NCBI GenBank assembly: GCA_963920575.1
Contig: OY986970.1
Span: forward strand, 4,200,445-4,264,444
Length of the DNA stretch: 64,000 nucleotides
Reading direction: 5' to 3'
Origin: Narthecium ossifragum
Lineage: Eukaryota > Streptophyta > Magnoliopsida > Dioscoreales > Nartheciaceae
Each line of letters starts with the position of its first letter. Within the stretch, counting starts at the first letter, position 1. Below the pieces are notes generated by a model that did not search any database, was not told the DNA's origin, and was given only the letters and a program-made list of their open reading frames with translations. Shown one piece after another: positions 21,747 through 32,500 of the stretch. Both the position numbers and the translations under genes were made by a program.

Positions 21747-24033
21747 TATGAGGACCCGTACCTCTATACCTGGTTCGACCGTGTGGGTCGGACCTGTGGG
21801 TTCGGTTGGTTTTGTTTCATGTCGGGAGCGATCGTTGATCGCATTGTTGTTTTTGGACCCCAAGGGCAATTTGGTAAAATTGCACCTTGTCGGTTGGTTT
21901 CAAATCCACTTAGTGCAAACACGGCCTTATATTGATACATATGATTGATTAGATCCATAGGGGCGCTCTCGATCAGAAGATCAGAACTCGACCGGAAAAG
22001 ATCAAAATAGAAGGCTGAGATTAAATCTCAACTTTACTATTAAAAACCCCCCTTTTTCTCCTCTTTCCTTCTCTCCTTTCTTTGTTTCTTTGTTTCTCTC
22101 TTTCTCTTCTCTCCCTCTCCCGACGAGAGAACTTCAGACGACAGAGAGAGGAGCTCCAGCGGTTCTCCGGTGACTAGGAGGCAGCGACGACGAGCGAGGA
22201 GGCCAACTGACGTCGGATTATGGGAGATTAAGAGAGTATTAGCTAGTTTGACGTAGGTTTCTATACCTAAACTGAAGTTTAGGGTCAAGGTCTTCATTTG
22301 TTGTTTTGTTGATTTCTCTTCGATAGGTTGTTCTTCTATGCTTGTTTATCAATTGATTGAAGCTTTATAGGATTTGTTAGTGATTTTAATCACGGTTTAT
22401 GCATCTTTTCACGGATTTTCCTAGATTTTTGGTTTTTAACTAAAACTTCTGGTTAAAGCTCAAATTTAGTCTTGTATGTGCATAATCTCTATTGATCTTC
22501 AACATAAAAGTTATAAACCGGTTGGATTGGGATCGATCCCAATTCCCAACTCAAATGTTAGGGAGGCAGTTTATACCTGACCAGTTGGGATCGATCCCAA
22601 CTTGGGTTGAATCGATCCCAAGCTTGTAGAGGGGGTATTATTGATCGTTTTTTGTGATTTTCGAAGCTTCTTTCGATCTGATTTTTTGGAGATGATCTTT
22701 GTATCAATGAATTGTGTTAACATGCTAGTTTTTCATGAATTTGGAATATCTATGCAAGGTTTATAGAATGTTTAACTAATTGCTAAGTTATTTGCAAGTT
22801 ATGAATTATATCAAAATGATAGTATGCTCTATATATACATACATATATATATTAGACCCATATGTGGGGTCAAGCCCTATGTGAAGCTCCTGGTTGAACC
22901 AAGAGAGTCATGTCCCTTAAAAGTGTATAGAATAAATAGGCCAACTGTGCGCCTATGCTTGCGTAGAATAAATGGGTCGAAGGTGTGCCCTATATGACTA
23001 TGTTATATAATCTCTTGTTTGTTCATTGGTTGCCGGCATTGCGCCGAGAGTAGTATAATCTAGATATACTTCATGTTGGACTATTAACTATTGATGTGAC
23101 ATATAATGACACATAGGCTAGATACTTGTATAGGTGCATGCACTCTATGCATTATAGGCATTCTAGGCCAGGCGTGGGCGATGGGTCAGTCACCGATCTG
23201 AGGACTCGGACAACTCGGATCTAGCTCTAGGACCGAGGCTGAATAGCAAGGTTTAGGACGTGATTGTATTGTTGAATCCTTATACTCTCGAGGTTAATGT
23301 CTAGTTAGATACACTTGAATTTTATTGAGGTTTAGAGGTCGTGTCGATTCTCCGATGCCAAGTGCTAAGGATGGCTGTTGATACATTCCCGTCCTGGGTC
23401 CCCAAGCATGGGAACCTATTTGGGAAATGGTAATCCCGCATGTAATTGTTCCGCTATCTCTTAGTAACATGTTCAAGAGAGAGGTTTCATGACAGGAGCA
23501 CTTGGGACATCGATGGGGTTATGGGACCCTTGGCATATCTTAAACTTAGGCAGAAAAACGATATTGTTGTTGCTTTCTCCTTTAAGCGTGATGTAGAGTA
23601 GAACCCTACTGAGCTTATCGCTCACTCCTATCCGGTTGTGTTTTACAGGTGCAGGCACCAGCTCTTCTTCTGTAGCACTAGCTGGACAGACTTTTGGTGG
23701 CGCGTTGACCTCTGAAGGTTTCTGAGAAGTTGGGGTCCAGTTTACTTTGATAGTTTGTATAAGTGTATAATTTCCATTTTTTAAGATTTTTTATATCTAT
23801 ATATACATGTCCATTTGAGGATCAATTTGTATCAGTAAACTTTGTATTATATTTAGATGTATAAATTGAAATTATAATCATCTGTCGATTATTAAAATTT
23901 ATGGTTTTGACCTCATATCAAATTGTTCAAATTAGTCGTGATATTTGTTACATAAATGCGCCAGAGATGAATTGAACAAGTTTAGATCCCTCACGCGCGC
24001 GATCCGGATGGGTTTTCTAGGTTGGGGGTGATA
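21747..24033 (-). mobile_element. Solo LTR in reverse orientation, 2287 bp
   Basis: Read on the minus strand it starts TATCACCCCCAACCTAG and ends ...GGACCCGTCCTCATA-like, aligning at both ends with the LTR at 12787-15290. The plus-strand left tip is TATGAGGACCCG. ACAAC directly flanks both sides (21742-21746 and 24034-24038), a perfect 5-bp target duplication. Shared internal features are the AAATTGCC...CCCTTGG-type block (21862-21885), a pyrimidine tract (22045-22115; purine on the LTR strand) and GATCGATC boxes at 22531, 22589 and 22610. The terminal dinucleotides are TA...TA instead of TG...CA, which suggests age or point changes. Confidence 0.85.
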
Positions 24034-24038
24034 ACAAC

Positions 24039-24326
24039 CATCGAAGAGGTGAGAGGAGGTACGCTATAAACTTCTTCCTACAGTTGTCGGCGTAGTCGAT
24101 GATGCTGCCGACAGGCGGCGTCTATGGTTTCGAAACCTAGGAGAGGAGTTCAAATGGATGTGATAGATACGACCCCACCCATCTTCCCTAGAACGAACCT
24201 TGGCCTCCTTGACCTCCGTGAAAAAACTCTTTAGAAGCAAATCATCATTCAAGAGGAGGGGTTGAGAGGAGGGGCGGAGAGAGAGACCTCCGCGAGGAGG
24301 GATTGAGAGAAGTGATGGAGAGAGAG
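24039..24326. other. Flank between solo LTR and Cassandra LTR
   Basis: GA-rich, no recognisable gene. It may be the continuation of the locus that the solo LTR split, but I see no TauE/SafE homology here. Confidence 0.35.
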
Positions 24327-24574
24327 TGTAACGGCCCCCACCGTCCGGGGCGGGCCTACGGGCTCCGTCCAGGATCCACCGGAACCGCTCCATGACAAGC
24401 ACGCTTAACCTTGGAGTTTTCTGACGGATCACTGCCATCACGGCTTTAAAACGCGTTGTGTCTTATAAGGGTTACTAATATAGTTATTATTTACATGAGG
24501 TTACTTACCCGGTTACATGGTTTGACCACACGCCCTCCAGACGAACACCGACACCCAGTACCCCGGGTCTCACA
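24327..24574 (-). mobile_element. Cassandra TRIM solo LTR with 5S rRNA-like segment
   Basis: 248 bp, TGTAACGGCCCCCACC ... CCCCGGGTCTCACA on the plus strand, that is TGTGAGACC...GGCCGTTACA on the minus strand. On the minus strand 24418-24396 reads AACTCCAAGGTTAAGCGTGC followed by TTG, almost the same as the conserved plant 5S rRNA internal segment around box A/C. Family knowledge: Cassandra elements are terminal-repeat retrotransposons in miniature whose LTRs carry 5S RNA promoter sequence and use RNA polymerase III. Flanking GAGAG/TAGAG would be a target duplication with one mismatch. No second LTR was seen nearby. Confidence 0.8.
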
Positions 24575-24820
24575 TAGAGAGGTGGTCTGCGAGAGAGGAG
24601 CGATTGGTGAGAGGGGAGGGAGGAGCGTTGGCGAAGAGGAGTATGGGGAACGGGCTATCGGGAAAGTGGGGGAGAATGATTAGTTAGATTTAATCAACTA
24701 TAGATTAGATAAAGTTAGATATTAATCACATGAATTAGATCAACCTTATATTCAACTTTATATTATCTTATATATAACCATACGGGGATGCATAACCGCA
24801 ACCCTCTCTTATAAGGTTGA
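24575..24820. other. AT-rich flank of the pararetrovirus locus
   Basis: No gene. GATTAGTTAGAT/AGATTAGATAAAGTTAGAT iterations near 24680-24740. Confidence 0.4.
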
Positions 24821-24853
24821 TATATATATACTCTTATATATATATATATATAT
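24821..24853. repeat. TA-dinucleotide tract at left virus boundary
   Basis: (TA)n with one CTCT interruption, abutting the first viral base. A matching tract lies at the right boundary (34171-34204). Confidence 0.9.
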
Positions 24854-25441
24854 AAACTTAATGAACCCGGACAAAGCTCTAGTCCTCCGAATGAGTTTCT
24901 TGTTCAATTACTACAGCAAGTTACTACACAAAAATGGTATGTTGAAATTTCGTTAGTCATTTCTGAACATGAGGTTATTCCTAATCTTATTGCCTTAATT
25001 GATAGTGGTGCGGACTTAAACTGTATTCGTGAAGGAATTATCCCTTCCAAATTCTTTGAGAAAACCTCGCAAGCCCTTAGTGGGGCTAATGGCAATAAGC
25101 TGGAAGTTAATTTTAAACTTCCTAAAGCCTATGTATGTATTCAGGATACTTGTATCCCGACCTCTTTTGTATTAATAAAAGATCTATCTCAACACTTAAT
25201 ACTAGGAACACCATTTTTGCATAAAATTATGCCACTAGAGAGAGTTGATTCTTCAGGAATAAGTGCTAAATATAAAGGATCTCCTATTACTTTAACATTT
25301 ATTACTGAACCCCATACACGAATTCTGAATGAAGTTAAAGATATTCTGCTTAAAGAAAATCAAATCAGTTTTCTAAAGAAGAAATCTCTTACCTTCAAAT
25401 TGATCAGCAATTACAGAAATCTGCTACAAAAGATCTCATAG
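24854..25441 (+). pseudogene. Pararetroviral aspartic protease region (broken)
   Basis: A frame from 24854 contains the retropepsin active-site motif DSGAD at 25001-25015, preceded by hydrophobic residues, and the downstream ILGTPFL motif (about 25201-25220). This is the standard protease fold preceding the reverse transcriptase in Caulimoviridae polyproteins. The frame is lost at about 25370-25390, where homology continues in another frame, so protease and reverse transcriptase are now separated by a frameshift. The 5' end is the virus-plant junction, so the upstream polyprotein part lies instead near 32000-32350. Confidence 0.85.
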
Positions 25442-25995
25442 GACGAATAGAGCAACAGTTCCAACAAACAGTTTGTGGAACAGTCCCCAATGCTTTTTGG
25501 GACAGAAAGAAACATATTGTGGAAATACCCTATGAGGAATCCTTTGATGAACGAGATATCCCAACTAGGGCCCGACCCTGTCAAATGAATCAAGAATACC
25601 TTGAGTTATGCAAAAAAGAAATTGCTTCTCTCTTAGAGAAGAATTTAATTAAAAAATCCTACTCCCCATGGAGTTGTACAGCATTCTATGTGAATAATAA
25701 TGCTGAAAAAGAACGTGGTGTTCCTCGACTGGTCATTAATTATAAGCCCCTTAATAAGGTGCTTAAATGGATACGATATCCTATCCCTAATAAGAGGGAT
25801 TTGCTCAATAGAATTTATCGAGCAAAAATATTTTCGAAATTTGATTTAAAGTCAGGATATTGGCAAATTCAAATTCATGAAAAAGACCGCTATAAAACAG
25901 CGTTCACTGTCCCATTTGGCCATTACGAATGGAATGTAATGCCTTTTGGTTTAAAGAATGCTCCTTCAGAATTTCAAAATATTATGATATTTTTA
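25385..25995 (+). pseudogene. Pararetroviral reverse transcriptase, N-terminal part (broken)
   Basis: From about 25385 the frame carries the fingers and palm start of a caulimovirid reverse transcriptase: a basic ARPCQM segment, SLLEKNLI, SPWSCTAFYV, RLVINYKPLN, then FSKFDLKSGYWQI with the first catalytic Asp (about 25840-25870), and MPFGLKNAPSEFQ (about 25940-25978). A second frameshift at about 25985-25995 separates this from the YIDD-containing half. The fragment cannot give an active enzyme alone. Confidence 0.9.
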
Positions 25996-28160
25996 TTCCT
26001 TATACGAATTTTATTCTATCCTATATTGATGATGTACTTATCTTTTCTGATAACATTGATCAGCATGTGAAACATCTGGAAACATTTAGACATTTAGCTA
26101 TTCGCAATGGATTAGTAATATCTGCCCCAAAAATGAAACTCTTTCAAACTGAGATACGATTTTTGGGCCATAATATTGGCAAAGGAACAATTGTCCCTAT
26201 TGATCGTAGTATAGAATTTGCCTCTAAATTTCCTGATGTTATTACTGATACTAATCAACTACAGCGTTTCCTAGGAGCGTTGAATTATGTTTCAGATTAC
26301 TATAAAGATTGGGCTCAAGATACTGCCATTCTTTATAATCGTTTGAAAAAGAATCCTGCCCCTTGGACTGATGACCATACCAATGCTGTTCGACTAATCA
26401 AGACTAAGGTCATCAATCTGCCTTGTACACATCTGCTTAAGCCAGAGTGTCAAAAGATTGTAGAAACGGACGCCAGTAATATTGGCTATGGAGGGATTCT
26501 TAAACAAAAATGTCTGCCTTCTAATAAGGAAGAATTAGTTCGTTATACCTCTGGTAAATGGAACTCTACTCAATTCAATTATTCCACAATCAAGAAAGAA
26601 ATGCTTTCTATCATTAAATGCCTTTATAAATTTCAGGAGGACATCCTGAATCAGCCTTTCCTTCTTCGTATTGATTGTAGCTCTGCAAAGAGTGTTATTG
26701 AAAAAGATATTAAGAATCTCACATCTAAACAAATTTTTGCACGGTGGCAAGCCGAATTGGCTGTGTTTGACTTCACTATTGAGTTTATTCCTGGTAAACA
26801 TAATGTCTTACCTGATTTCCTTACGTGGAGTCGTGGTGGCAGTAATAACCGTGGTGGTCGTGGTCGGATTCGCTTTGCTGGAATTTCTGGTCAAGGCTAT
26901 GGCATTGCTGGTCGGGGTTATACCCTGGAAACTGGTCAGACTTCTGACCCCTCTAATACCACTGAATCAGACTTTGGCAATAGTTGGAGAACAATTCGGC
27001 GAAGTACTACTTCTAAGGAAATGAATCCTCAGGAGAATAAGCCTAATGAATCTTTTGCTGATGTTACAAAAGAAATTGATCTTGGTATGATTACGAAAGC
27101 AGCTTATGAAATCATCCTTTACATAGAACCTGAAGATATGTGCTACTCTGACAATCCAGAGAAATTGCGCCAAAAATATTTGGACAATTCTTATTATCCT
27201 ACATCTGTTTATCATCCGAGAAAATGGATGGAATCTCTGTTATCTCAGAGAGAAGTATACTTTGAGCATTTCTTCAAAAATTCTGATGAAAGGAGGCCGC
27301 CTACTTATAGTAAGTGCACTATCAAGAATTTCTTGACTCCAAAAGAATGGGGGTTTAGTACTCAGAAACCCATTCCGTTCAAAATTAATCAGGAAAGTTA
27401 TACTTTTAATTACTGGGATTATAAGCATGCATTTTATACCACCTTACTCTACGAAAATGAGAATCTCAAGCATACTTGGTTCATTAAGATTTGCCCTGAT
27501 GTCCTTCGTAAAGAATTCCCAGCATGGATTTATGACTGGTGCCGCAAATATGGAGCCAATTTAGAAATATTGCCCTCACCAATTCTTGCTCTATATGAGA
27601 AATGGGTAATTACTCATCCTACTCTTGCTCTAATTAAAGAGGAAGATGTGATCGAAGGAATGTTCCCTCTTTACTTCTTTGCTGAGGCAGAGATTCCCTG
27701 GATATGGAAATGGTTCGCCTCTGTGGATATCGATGATCTCTGCAGTCCTTGCCTTATTCGACAGTATCAAATTAAATGGTGGAAAGGTTTGGATACTAAC
27801 ACCAAAATCTCTGAAATTCAGGAGATAATTAAAAGCAATGAAAAGCTATTATCAGAGAAGAGACGAAGTCTTGAAGCCCCCAAAGAAAAATCAATGATTC
27901 GGCTTCAAAAACTATTTGAAAGACAATTTCCACAGGCTACTGAGAATGAAATCATGAAGAAATGTTATGAACATTTAAAGCATCAGTTCACTAGCCATTT
28001 CTCTGGCTCTGATAGAATTTCTATTAGTTCTGACGATCCGATGCAGGATGCTCAAGACCCCTACGGTGATCAAGAAGATCTGTGGACACAAATTATTTCC
28101 CAAGATCTGCCTGGGAAAAAGAAGGATGGTCCTACCACCAGTGGAGCTTCCACTAGCTAA
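25929..28160 (+). pseudogene. Pararetroviral reverse transcriptase C-terminal part, RNase H and unassigned extension
   Basis: A long open frame of 743 codons. The homologous part starts just after the frameshift near 25990. YIDDVLIFS (about 26021-26046) is the catalytic motif; FLGALNYVSDY-type connection follows. RNase H is at about 26440-26825 (ETDAS, then a Glu in the STIKKEM helix, an Asp in RIDCS, and PGKHNVLPDFLTW). Directly after comes a Gly/Arg-rich RGG-type stretch (residues about 301-335), then about 380 residues with no recognisable motif, rich in Trp, Tyr and charged residues and ending in an acidic/Ser-rich tail. Family knowledge: most caulimovirid polyproteins end near RNase H, so the extension is unusual; it may correspond to a separate frame in related viruses. 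Confidence 0.85.
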
Positions 28161-29002
28161 GGATAAGCTTCATCGGCTGGAGATAAGATTTATCTCCACT
28201 ATCTAAAGCTAAATGATGTGATGCCAAAGGTGATTGTTCAGCCACTCATTCGACTGCAACCTACTCAGCACACGACGTGGCGGGCCCTACCTTTTGAGCA
28301 TTATTGCTCCACTAAGCCGACAGGATTGAAAGAGAAATATTCTCTCAATAATGCAGCTTTACTTAGCCTTGAAGGCTTGTACCTCTATATAGGAGGAAGA
28401 ACTCGTCTGAGTTCAGTACGCTGGTTCTCACCCACTCTCCTCTTGTAACCTATCTTCCTCCTTGTAACTACAACCAGTGGAATATATTTGAAGTTCCTAA
28501 TAAGTTCTTCGTCTCTCTCTTTGCTTTTTAATTATTCTGTAGAGATATAGTTTAGAAAGATTATCCAAAGACTGGAACTTTCATAGTTCAGTTCTACCTT
28601 CTGATCTCGTTCATACCAGATCGGTAGCATCGAGCGCTAGCTCTCTGGATAATTGATCTAATCAATATCTTTGTTTTTATTGGTATCAGAGCCAGGTTTG
28701 AGTAGTGTCGAGTAATGTGTAGATTTTATTAGAGCAAGATGTGATTATTAGTAGTATTGGTGTTTATGTTCTTGTTTACTATGATTTCGTTTTATGAGTT
28801 TTATACTGCTTTTGTGGATCGACATCCAAGCCGCGTTTGGCACCGTTTGCTAAAGGTAGCGTTAGGGTAAGTCCTGTGATTCGTTGGCAGTCGAGCAAAA
28901 GCCTATATTGATTCATAACGAAACCTTAGTAAGCAAGAAACCTGCACCAATACTTCTTCTGGTTCATCTTACTTTAATTAAGTCTACCCATCTCGAGTAA
29001 TC
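28161..29002 (+). promoter_or_regulatory. Viral intergenic region with promoter and tRNA primer site
   Basis: No long frame. CTCTATATAGG at 28382-28392 is a good TATA box, with an ACGT-core element (GACGTGG, about 28275) some 110 bp upstream. TGGTATCAGAGC at 28681-28692 is complementary to the 3' end of plant initiator tRNA-Met and marks the start of minus-strand DNA synthesis, conventionally base 1 of caulimovirid genomes. The distance from TATA to primer site (~300 bp) and from primer site to the first AUG (~310 bp) leaves a long transcript leader. From 28313 onward the region is part of the inverted repeat. Confidence 0.8.
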
Positions 29003-30124
29003 ATGGCTTCAACTTCTCTTCGGAAAATTAATTCACGAAAAGATAAAAAATTAAAAAATGCTCAATTAGCCGAATTTCCCTCTGAATTAGAAGCTCTAAA
29101 TAACTGGGCTATCCCTGATGTTCCGAATAAGGAAATCTATAAAATTGGCTTTTTAGATTTAAAGTCCATGATAGCAATTCAAACTGTTGAAAAAACAGTA
29201 ACCGTAGATCAGGAAGATCAAACTCTTAAGCTTCTTGCAGAAGAAGATTTAGAACCTTATATGGAAAAATATAATTACGTTCACATAGGTTTGATTCAGG
29301 TGGCTTTTAAACCACTAACTTTGCAATGATTAAATGCCTCTCTTCTCTCTTGCCTAAGAGATGCCCGTTGTCTTAATTGGCCTCAATCCCTAATGGGAAT
29401 AATGGAAACCAGCCTTAGTCATGGACCCGTATACTTTAATGTTTATCCAAATTTGAGTTTATCTTTAACTGATCCTAATATTTTGGAAGCTGTAAGTCTT
29501 AATATTAAGACTCACGGATATGAATTCTTACCCCAATCCGAGACCATAGCTATTGTTTATAGAATTCATTATAAGGTCCTAAGTACCTTAGCTCCTAGAG
29601 CAAAACAATATACCCTTCCAGGAAAAACAGTTTTAGTAGAAACTAATCTACTGTCTTCCCATATTGCTACAAATAGACAGATAAAATGGACTGAAGTTAA
29701 TTTTCCTGAGAATTGGTTACTAACGAATGCTGTCCCTCATAGACCTATTATTAATCAACAAGTTGATCAAATATCCCAAACTGATGATGGTGAAGTTACT
29801 ATAACTTTTGATCCTAATAGGACTATAAAATATACTGATATTACAACTTCTTCCAGGAAATCGGTCTCCCGTGAAGGAACCCCTATTCATGCTATTAGAA
29901 TATCTGAGACCCAAATCCCTCATGGGATTTACGAGAAGGAATCTAAATCAGATTCCGAAATGAGTTTTCAGTTGTAGATGGATTTTAGACCTAACAGTCC
30001 CCTTAGGAGATACCTCAATGAGGAATTTCAAAAGTTGTATAATAAGCAATTTCGTGATTGGTTTTTTGTAACCTTTAATGAGGAACAAAGAAATTCTTAT
30101 AAAGAGTTATATTATAGTGAATTA
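28313..30124 (+). repeat. Left arm of a 1812-bp inverted repeat
   Basis: This covers the promoter, primer site, movement protein and first ~150 bp of the capsid frame. It is collinear with the reverse complement of 32354-34165; both arms are exactly 1812 bp, so no indel is needed. By eye I found three substitutions: at about 28508, 29327 and 29644. The spacer is 2229 bp (30125-32353). Confidence 0.9.
29003..29977 (+). pseudogene. Pararetroviral movement protein, left copy (stop codon)
   Basis: The 975-bp region matches the open 324-codon frame at 33475-32501 but has a TGA stop at 29327-29329, so it splits into a 108-codon N-terminal part and a C-terminal part resuming at Met 29393. A movement protein assignment rests on its place as the first gene after the primer site and on the general 30K-superfamily pattern of alternating hydrophobic strands. 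Such proteins enlarge plasmodesmata for cell-to-cell spread. The stop makes this copy defective. Confidence 0.75.
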
Positions 30125-31999
30125 GAAGCTAATAATCAGATCCAGTTCTTTGCTCCTTGGTTTTATAATCATTATGCTGATGAGAAAGCTGATGAAATTA
30201 ATGCCATCATTGATCAAATTGCCGAAGATCATAACTCAGGAGAAATTGCTGAAGAACATGACCCTCCTGCGAGAATAAATGTTATTGAAGAACATTTAAA
30301 GAGTTGGAAAACAGTTGAAGGGGTACAAAAGAGATCTTTGTATCCTCCTACTGAACCGCTAAAATTAGAAGGTATTTCTACCTCTAATCTTGAAGCTACT
30401 GCGTTTATTAAACCTATAGAAACTATAAATGAAACAATTAAAGAGTTGAATAAAATCTTTAAACAAAATAATTATACTAATGTTTATTCCCAAGTTCTTG
30501 GTCAACAACTAACTCGTGTTGAACAAACAATTGATAAACTTGTCACTAAACTTGGTGAACTAATCCCAACTCTGCATTTGACTAAAGATAAAGCAGTCAA
30601 ACTGCATACAAAACCTTCTGTGAAACCTAATGTTGACATTTCGAATTTTAAATTAGGAAAAGAGTTAACTGAAGAAGTAATAGATTCTCTCAGTAAACAA
30701 TTAACTCAAGCTAAATTACAAGTTCTTAATACTGTGACTGATAATCAGATTGAGCATACTGATCCTGAGATAATATCTCTAGAAACTGAACAACAGTTTC
30801 AAACTGTTAATAAAATTGAACACCGACCTCGTAATTTAGAAAAATTCTATTATAAACGACCTTCTCCTATTGACCTCTTATTTGAAGAAAATGATACTTT
30901 CTTACAACAAGATTATTCGGGCCGTAATATCTATGAATGGAATATTGATGGTATGAGTGATCATCAAATTCTGAATATGGCACATCGTATGATGATGTAT
31001 GCTACTATCTGCCGTAATAATAACAATACTGATCAGCAAGTTGCGGCCTTCCTTACTTGCGGATTTACTGGAAGCTTAAAAGGCTGGTGGGATAATTATC
31101 TCCAATTAGAGCAGCGCACTGAAATTCTTAGTGCCGTTAAACTTGAGAATAGCCAGCAACAGGCTGATGCTGTTTACACTCTTGTTTTAACCATTCTGGA
31201 CCATTTTACTGGTAATATTACTGGCCAGGGGGAACGGATACGCACTTTATTACAAAATCTGCGCTGTCCGACTCTTACTCATTTCCGCTGGTATAAAGAT
31301 GTTTTTTCTTACTAGAGTTATGCAACTCACTGATGCAAATAGCAGTCATTGGAAGTCTAAATTTATAGACGGATTACCTAATCTTTTTGCTGAACGTGTT
31401 AGAAATTATATGCGTGAACAAAATGGTGGTGTTATACCCTTTGATGCCTGCACCTATGGTGCTTTAGTTAATGCTTGCATTCATGAAGGTTTGAGTCTTT
31501 GCAATGATATTAAACTCAAACATCAATTAAAAGCTCATAAGCTTACCGAAAGAAAACAACTAGGTGAATTTTGTGAACAATTTGCATTTGATGAGCCTCG
31601 GAAAAATCAAGGCCGCCTAGGGAAATAGCTGAGAAAAATAGAAAACCTTTTGTTAAAAGGAAATTTAAGAAAAATACACCACCACCACCAAAGAATAAGA
31701 CCCAAAAGCATCCAAAAATTGACAAAAGCAAAGCCAAATGTTTTAAATGCGGTAAAATTGGACATTATGCTAATCGTTGCTACACTAAGAAAAAGATTAA
31801 TGAAATTGAAGATGAAGGATTAAAGAAATCGCTCTATAAAGTTATGCTTAATAATACTGATTCTGAATCCGATGTAGAAACATCTAGTAATACTTCTGAA
31901 GACGAGTCTTCCGCTGATGAATCTGCAAAGGATTCTAAGTGTACTCAATGTCAGGACCAATACCAAGAAGGACTATTGGAAACAAATGACCGAAATGAA
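29978..31999 (+). pseudogene. Pararetroviral capsid / nucleic-acid-binding region (frameshifted)
   Basis: It starts at an ATG touching the movement-protein stop. The first frame (445 codons to 31315) has helical, Gln/Glu/Lys-rich N-terminal sequence, then a gag-like capsid core (FLTCGFTGSLKGWWDNYL at about 31050-31100; TLLQNLRCPTLTHFRW at about 31245-31290). The frame is broken near 31300 and again near 31600-31630. After the second break a CCHC zinc knuckle CFKCGKIGHYANRC occupies 31739-31780, preceded by a Lys/Pro-rich basic stretch and followed by an acidic Ser/Glu tail with a CTQCQ pair and a stop near 32000. The order capsid - basic - zinc knuckle - acidic is typical of Caulimoviridae. 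Confidence 0.85.
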
Positions 32000-32353
32000 T
32001 AATCTTTCTATTAATATGATATCTATTACCAAAAGAGCTCATCGCCTCAATTATTAACTGAAGGAGATATACCTCCTAACTTAAAAACCCAGTTAATTGA
32101 TCTTTGCTTGAAAAATAATCAACAAAAAAATGAAACTCCGCGAATAGATAACACCTATAGACTCTCTGAAGTCTTAAAAAGACGACAGGAAAAAAACTGT
32201 TATCTTATCCTTAGCAGAACTTAATAGGGAAGTTAATGACCTGAAAGAAGAAATTAAACTGCTTAAAGAACAAAATGAGTATATCTTCTCCTTCATTGAA
32301 GCTAAAGACCTAGATGAATCTTCATCGAAAAAACCTCTTGACACAAGTAAACT
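32000..32353 (+). pseudogene. Pararetroviral region between capsid and protease, coiled coil
   Basis: After the acidic tail two short frames are read: one Leu/Asn-rich with a RRQ(E)KK basic segment (about 32050-32195) and one with heptad-like ELNREVNDLKEEIKLLKEQN (about 32216-32275). The latter predicts a short coiled coil. The segment ends at AAACTTAAT, the same nonamer that starts the protease block at 24854, which supports circular continuity of the viral genome. Frames are broken and no function can be given. Confidence 0.6.
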
Positions 32354-32500
32354 TAATTCACTATAATATAACTCTTTATAAGAATTTCTTTGTTCCTCAT
32401 TAAAGGTTACAAAAAACCAATCACGAAATTGCTTATTATACAACTTTTGAAATTCCTCATTGAGGTATCTCCTAAGGGGACTGTTAGGTCTAAAATCCAT
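32354..32500 (-). pseudogene. Truncated start of the pararetroviral capsid frame, right copy
   Basis: An ATG at 32500 immediately follows the movement-protein stop, as in the left copy. Only about 49 codons of viral sequence exist before the rearrangement junction; the frame then runs into unrelated-orientation sequence. Confidence 0.8.

Noticed and set aside
24396..24418. 5S rRNA gene
   Set aside because: Only an internal part of 5S rRNA is matched and it lies inside TGT...ACA LTR ends; it is the Cassandra LTR, not a functional 5S gene.
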